64,000 nucleotides of DNA from the NCBI GenBank assembly GCA_964035775.1, contig OZ038315.1, positions 34,285,828 through 34,349,827 of the forward strand, given 5' to 3'. Made by a program: the position numbers and the translations under genes. Shown piece by piece: positions 62,301-64,000 of the stretch (position 1 is the first letter of the stretch; each line of letters opens with the position of its first letter). Below the pieces are notes generated by a model, which was not told where the DNA came from, did no database searches, and saw only the letters and a program-made list of their open reading frames with translations. The DNA comes from Osedax frankpressi. Its lineage: Eukaryota; Annelida; Polychaeta; Sabellida; Siboglinidae.

Positions 62301-63863
62301 TTGCCCAACACCTTGATGTGATTTGATTAAATTGATATTCGAGTTTTTAAGCGGAAATTAAGAATAGGAATGAACGAGAAACATAATAAGAAAATAAACC
62401 CCAAGGATATAATAGAATATGATCTCAACAATGGTTATTAAGTCTGTTTATAAAGGATATAACAAAATGTGATTTATTAATGAAAACAAAATATAGAGTA
62501 GTTATATAATAAATACATTATTGGTATAACTTTTTTACATATGTTACAATTCAATATTACTATAATTTACATTTACCTAGATCTTGTTTGGAAAGAATAC
62601 TCTGGGATTGTATGAAAGCTTCATCGCTAACTGCAACCTTCATTCCATTGGCGGTTGTGAATGAATTACTGCTATCTTTGTAATAAGGTTAAAGGTATAA
62701 TAATATTAATAACATATTTCTTGAATATAAAAATCCAGTATAACTACTATACATTATAATATATACTGTAAAATACTTCAAATAACAAAAGTAATACAAA
62801 CTAAATAATTCACACAATTAAAAGAGCTCAATAACCTTGTACTTTTTTGTTCAGAATGATCTGGGATTGTTTAATGGCTTCAGCTCTGACGGATACTTTT
62901 ATTCCATTGCCAGTTGTGAATGGATTGCCGATATCTTTGTATATAAAAGAAAACTTAATTAATGATCTTCTATTCTTGATTATAACATATTTGTATATAA
63001 TTACCTTAAATCTAATGATGTAGGCCTTAAAATAGAAAACATATCTAATAACATTATTATAATAGTTATAAATACTTTGAATTACTAAAAATATATAAAT
63101 TAATAAAATGTAATTCTAAGAGGAAATCAATTAAGTTATTCAATACAATTACTGATGAAATTATTCAAGATCCTAATTTAAAAAAATATAAAACCTGAAA
63201 TTATCTCAAATAGCAATAATGAAAAAGAATATGATATTTCGTATTACAATTCAAATAAAGCAATTAAGTAATAAATTTGAATTTTGCACATATTTACCTT
63301 GTTCTTGTTTGTTTAAAATATTCTGAGATTGTATAAAAGCTTCATTATTCACGGACACCTTTATTCCATTTCCAGTTGTAAATGGATTGATGATATCTTT
63401 GTAATAAAGGTAAGGAAAACTCACATTAAAAACCATCTATGTCTTGAACATAACATATTTATATTTAACTATATTAAATCAATAGAAAAAGAACAAAGTA
63501 AAATCAAATTACTAATAATTCAATTTAAATTCATTAAATTCATTTTAAATTTATTCAATTTAAAAGCCGGAGTAATCAGCGTTTTAGTAAAATTATAGAT
63601 TTTCAAATCATCTAATAAATGAAATTAAAAATAATATAAAAAAATAATAATCAAAATAAAAATATTTATTAACAGATTTATTTATTTAATTTATTTTTGT
63701 TATGTTTATACAGTAATCAATTGTATTACAATTAATATCGTTAACATATATAATTCACATATACCTTGTTCTTTGTGGTTCAGAACAATCTGTGATTGTA
63801 TAAAAGCTTCTTTGCTTACAGATACTTTTATACCATTGCACTTTGTAAATGGATTGCTGATTG
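48268..63863 (-). CDS. BRCA2: BRCA2 recombination mediator, C-terminal part (5' end outside window)
   Basis: 28 minus-strand exons: 63863-63765, 63396-63298, 62934-62836, 62675-62577, 62311-62255, 62194-62091, 61946-61772, 61577-61481, 61190-61013, 60565-60478, 59831-59740, 59181-58974, 58921-58896, 58815-58718, 58369-58301, 57380-57281, 57112-56960, 56657-56484, 56077-55909, 51934-51803, 51700-51601, 51396-51336, 51228-51101, 50911-50830, 50489-50304, 48836-48688, 48524-48437, 48288-48268 (TGA). About 1042 residues, in frame throughout. Order: four BRC repeats, basic Ser/Thr linker, helical domain (KVTSRNAAEFTF, RSIVWKLACMERAFP, LRYRYDREI, MVLCVSDIL), OB1 (IELTDGWYFIKAEIDALL, RRARWFSKLGY), shortened Tower with OB2 (VFTIWNPTEIIEEIF, LLIFNVAVSAA), OB3 (VYQTRR, EVDIVCVVIRL), tail (PLSPPLNDLPSPIPKSVKK). 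Known BRCA2 loads RAD51 on ssDNA in nuclear homologous recombination. Least certain: the 62091 end (alternative 62057 with start 61933), 58896-58921, and 60565. Confidence 0.95.
50930..51080. repeat. Intronic trinucleotide repeats (GGT)n and (AGA/AGT)n in BRCA2
   Basis: GGTGGTGGTAGTGGTGGTACTACT-type blocks followed by GTAGAAGTAGTAGAAG repeats, filling most of the 189-bp intron 50912-51100. Open frames of Val/Leu/Thr repeats on both strands are not genes. Confidence 0.9.
51335..51934 (-). other. BRCA2: BRCA2 OB2 exons (return strand of Tower and OB2 core)
   Basis: Three exons, 51934-51803, 51700-51601 and 51396-51336. They encode the segment that returns from the Tower (IVALLKLRVNG, compare human TVWKLRIVSY), then AVFTIWNPTEIIEEIFKEGN (human ILSIWRPSSDLYSLLTEGK) and ISLSSQRNTKYHP (human IQLAATKKTQYQQ). 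The phases 1-1-2-0 fit. Confidence 0.88.
51968..54605. repeat. Intronic 31-bp minisatellite (core TAATTAATAAATGAACTAG)n, 2.6 kb
   Basis: About 85 copies of a 31-bp unit ending GAGAAATATTAAG, in the BRCA2 intron 51935-55908. A block of about 840 bp is duplicated inside it. Two rare marker variants, AGAAAAGATTAATTACTT (52701 and 53544) and AAGTATTTAATAAATG (52524 and 53367), are both spaced exactly 843 bp. Confidence 0.96.
54815..55905. repeat. Intronic ~24-bp repeat (ACTTTTCCTAAAGTATCTAA core)n
   Basis: Diverged array of CTAAAGTATCTAAAGTAAC and TTCCTAAAGTAACTC units in the same BRCA2 intron, ending next to the donor of exon 56077-55909. It is older-looking than the neighbouring 31-bp array, and the two are separated by about 210 bp of plain AT-rich DNA. 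Confidence 0.92.
55909..56077 (-). other. BRCA2: BRCA2 ascending Tower helix exon
   Basis: Encodes FMERVSNGQNVFRDQ followed by a charged helix (RLEKEYEQLAAEFEKM). It aligns to human MEKTSSGLYIFRNERE and QKRLEALFTKIQEEFEE, the ascending arm of the Tower. No exon for the three-helix bundle was found between here and 51934. Confidence 0.88.
56676..56690. repeat. G13 homopolymer at a BRCA2 acceptor
   Basis: Thirteen consecutive G on the plus strand, or C13 in the sense direction, about 20 bases upstream of the acceptor of exon 56657-56484. It forms most of the pyrimidine tract. Confidence 0.85.
59286..59400. repeat. (GT)n microsatellite in BRCA2 intron
   Basis: Two GT runs separated by TTTAGTGTG, within intron 59182-59739. 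Confidence 0.95.
59610..59738. repeat. Intronic (ACACAAGACCTTCACC)n short repeat
   Basis: About seven diverged copies of an 18-20 bp unit adjoining the donor of BRCA2 exon 59831-59740. The plus-strand open frame across it is antisense and not a gene. Confidence 0.85.
62577..62675 (-). other. BRCA2: BRC repeat exon, most C-terminal
   Basis: 99-bp exon, phase 1 in and 1 out. Encodes SNSFTTANGMKVAVSDEAF then QSQSILSKQDL. FTTA matches the FxxA RAD51-binding motif, and ANGMKVAVSDEAF matches the BRC consensus ASGKKVKISDEAL. It retains the key Ala. Confidence 0.92.
62836..62934 (-). other. BRCA2: BRC repeat exon with FTTG in place of FxxA
   Basis: 99-bp exon in the same phases. Encodes IGNPFTTGNGIKVSVRAEA then KQSQIILNKKVQ. 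The fourth motif position is Gly. Acceptor ACAAAG and donor GTTATT. Confidence 0.9.
63298..63396 (-). other. BRCA2: BRC repeat exon with FTTG in place of FxxA
   Basis: 99-bp exon in the same phases. Encodes INPFTTGNGIKVSVNNEAF then QSQNILNKQEQ. Very similar to its neighbours, including the acceptor context ATTACAAAG. Confidence 0.9.
63765..63863 (-). other. BRCA2: BRC repeat exon with FTKC in place of FxxA
   Basis: 99-bp exon in the same phases. Encodes SNPFTKCNGIKVSVSKEAF then QSQIVLNHKEQ. The motif position is Cys. Further BRC exons are expected upstream, beyond 64000. Confidence 0.88.
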
Positions 63864-64000
63864 CTTTATAAATAATCGTATTAATATATATATATACGTA
63901 TGAAGTTATTAAATAATATATGTATATAATACAGAATGTTAATTATAAACTAACATGTATTCTTAGAGGTGGAAAGAGTATTATCTGAATTATATAAACA
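63864..64000. other. BRCA2 intron running out of the window
   Basis: AT-rich intron upstream of the last visible BRC exon. No further exon is recognisable before the window ends. Confidence 0.6.

Noticed and set aside
1-64000. Retroelements, virus-like elements or other mobile elements
   Set aside because: No reverse transcriptase, integrase, capsid, transposase, long terminal repeats or terminal inverted repeats were recognised anywhere in the window.
1-64000. tRNA or rRNA genes
   Set aside because: No A/B-box pair with a plausible cloverleaf and no rRNA-like segment was recognised by eye; a tRNAscan-SE run would settle this.

Overview
The window is eukaryotic nuclear DNA from an intron-rich, AT-rich, non-vertebrate animal. 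The evidence is six protein-coding genes with GT..AG introns and animal-type products: ciliary IFT70, prefoldin subunit 3, PGAP2, BRCA2, a COX7B/deltamethrin-resistance-like mitochondrial protein and a multi-EF-hand protein. I cannot name the species. No rRNA, tRNA, CRISPR array, prokaryotic gene, transposon or virus-like element was recognised. By eye, roughly 30% of the window is tandem repeat, nearly all of it intronic or 5' flanking.

Layout. 1-6203: no recognised exon; pyrimidine-rich sequence and several short tandem arrays. 6204-24147 (+): 3' part of an unnamed gene with 19 exons visible, encoding about 927 residues with about 19 EF-hand-like loops. Its introns carry minisatellites with units of 11, 12, 16, 20, 21 and 22 bp. 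24892-40080 (-): complete IFT70/TTC30 in 18 exons (651 aa). Its last intron is 4.9 kb, mostly a 9-bp satellite, and contains an exact copy of part of the neighbouring exon. 40278-44131 (+): complete prefoldin subunit 3 (VBP1), 6 exons, 187 aa. 44306-45812 (-): complete small mitochondrial inner-membrane-type protein, 3 exons, 113 aa. 46304-48065 (+): complete PGAP2, 6 exons, 256 aa. 48268-beyond 64000 (-): the C-terminal ~1042 residues of BRCA2 in 28 exons, namely four BRC repeats (each its own 99-bp exon), a linker, the helical domain, OB1, OB2 with a shortened Tower, OB3 and a C-terminal tail. The 5' end of BRCA2 lies outside the window.

Genes alternate strand in a compact head-to-head and tail-to-tail order: EF-hand gene and IFT70 converge, IFT70 and VBP1 diverge from a 197-bp gap, VBP1 and the COX7B-like gene converge within 175 bp, the COX7B-like gene and PGAP2 diverge, and PGAP2 and BRCA2 converge within about 200 bp. 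The products belong to unrelated pathways (ciliary transport, chaperone, mitochondria, GPI-anchor maturation, recombination), so this is ordinary dense packing and not a functional cluster. Exon boundaries were set by hand from splice signals, phase continuity and remembered homologue sequence. All reported exon chains stay in frame from end to end.

Most noteworthy: (i) the unnamed multi-EF-hand gene, apparently built from calmodulin-sized blocks; (ii) BRCA2 BRC cassettes in which only one of four keeps the alanine of FxxA, plus a Tower about half the usual length; (iii) intronic satellites whose units look like splice signals, such as (GTGAGTGTA)n in IFT70.
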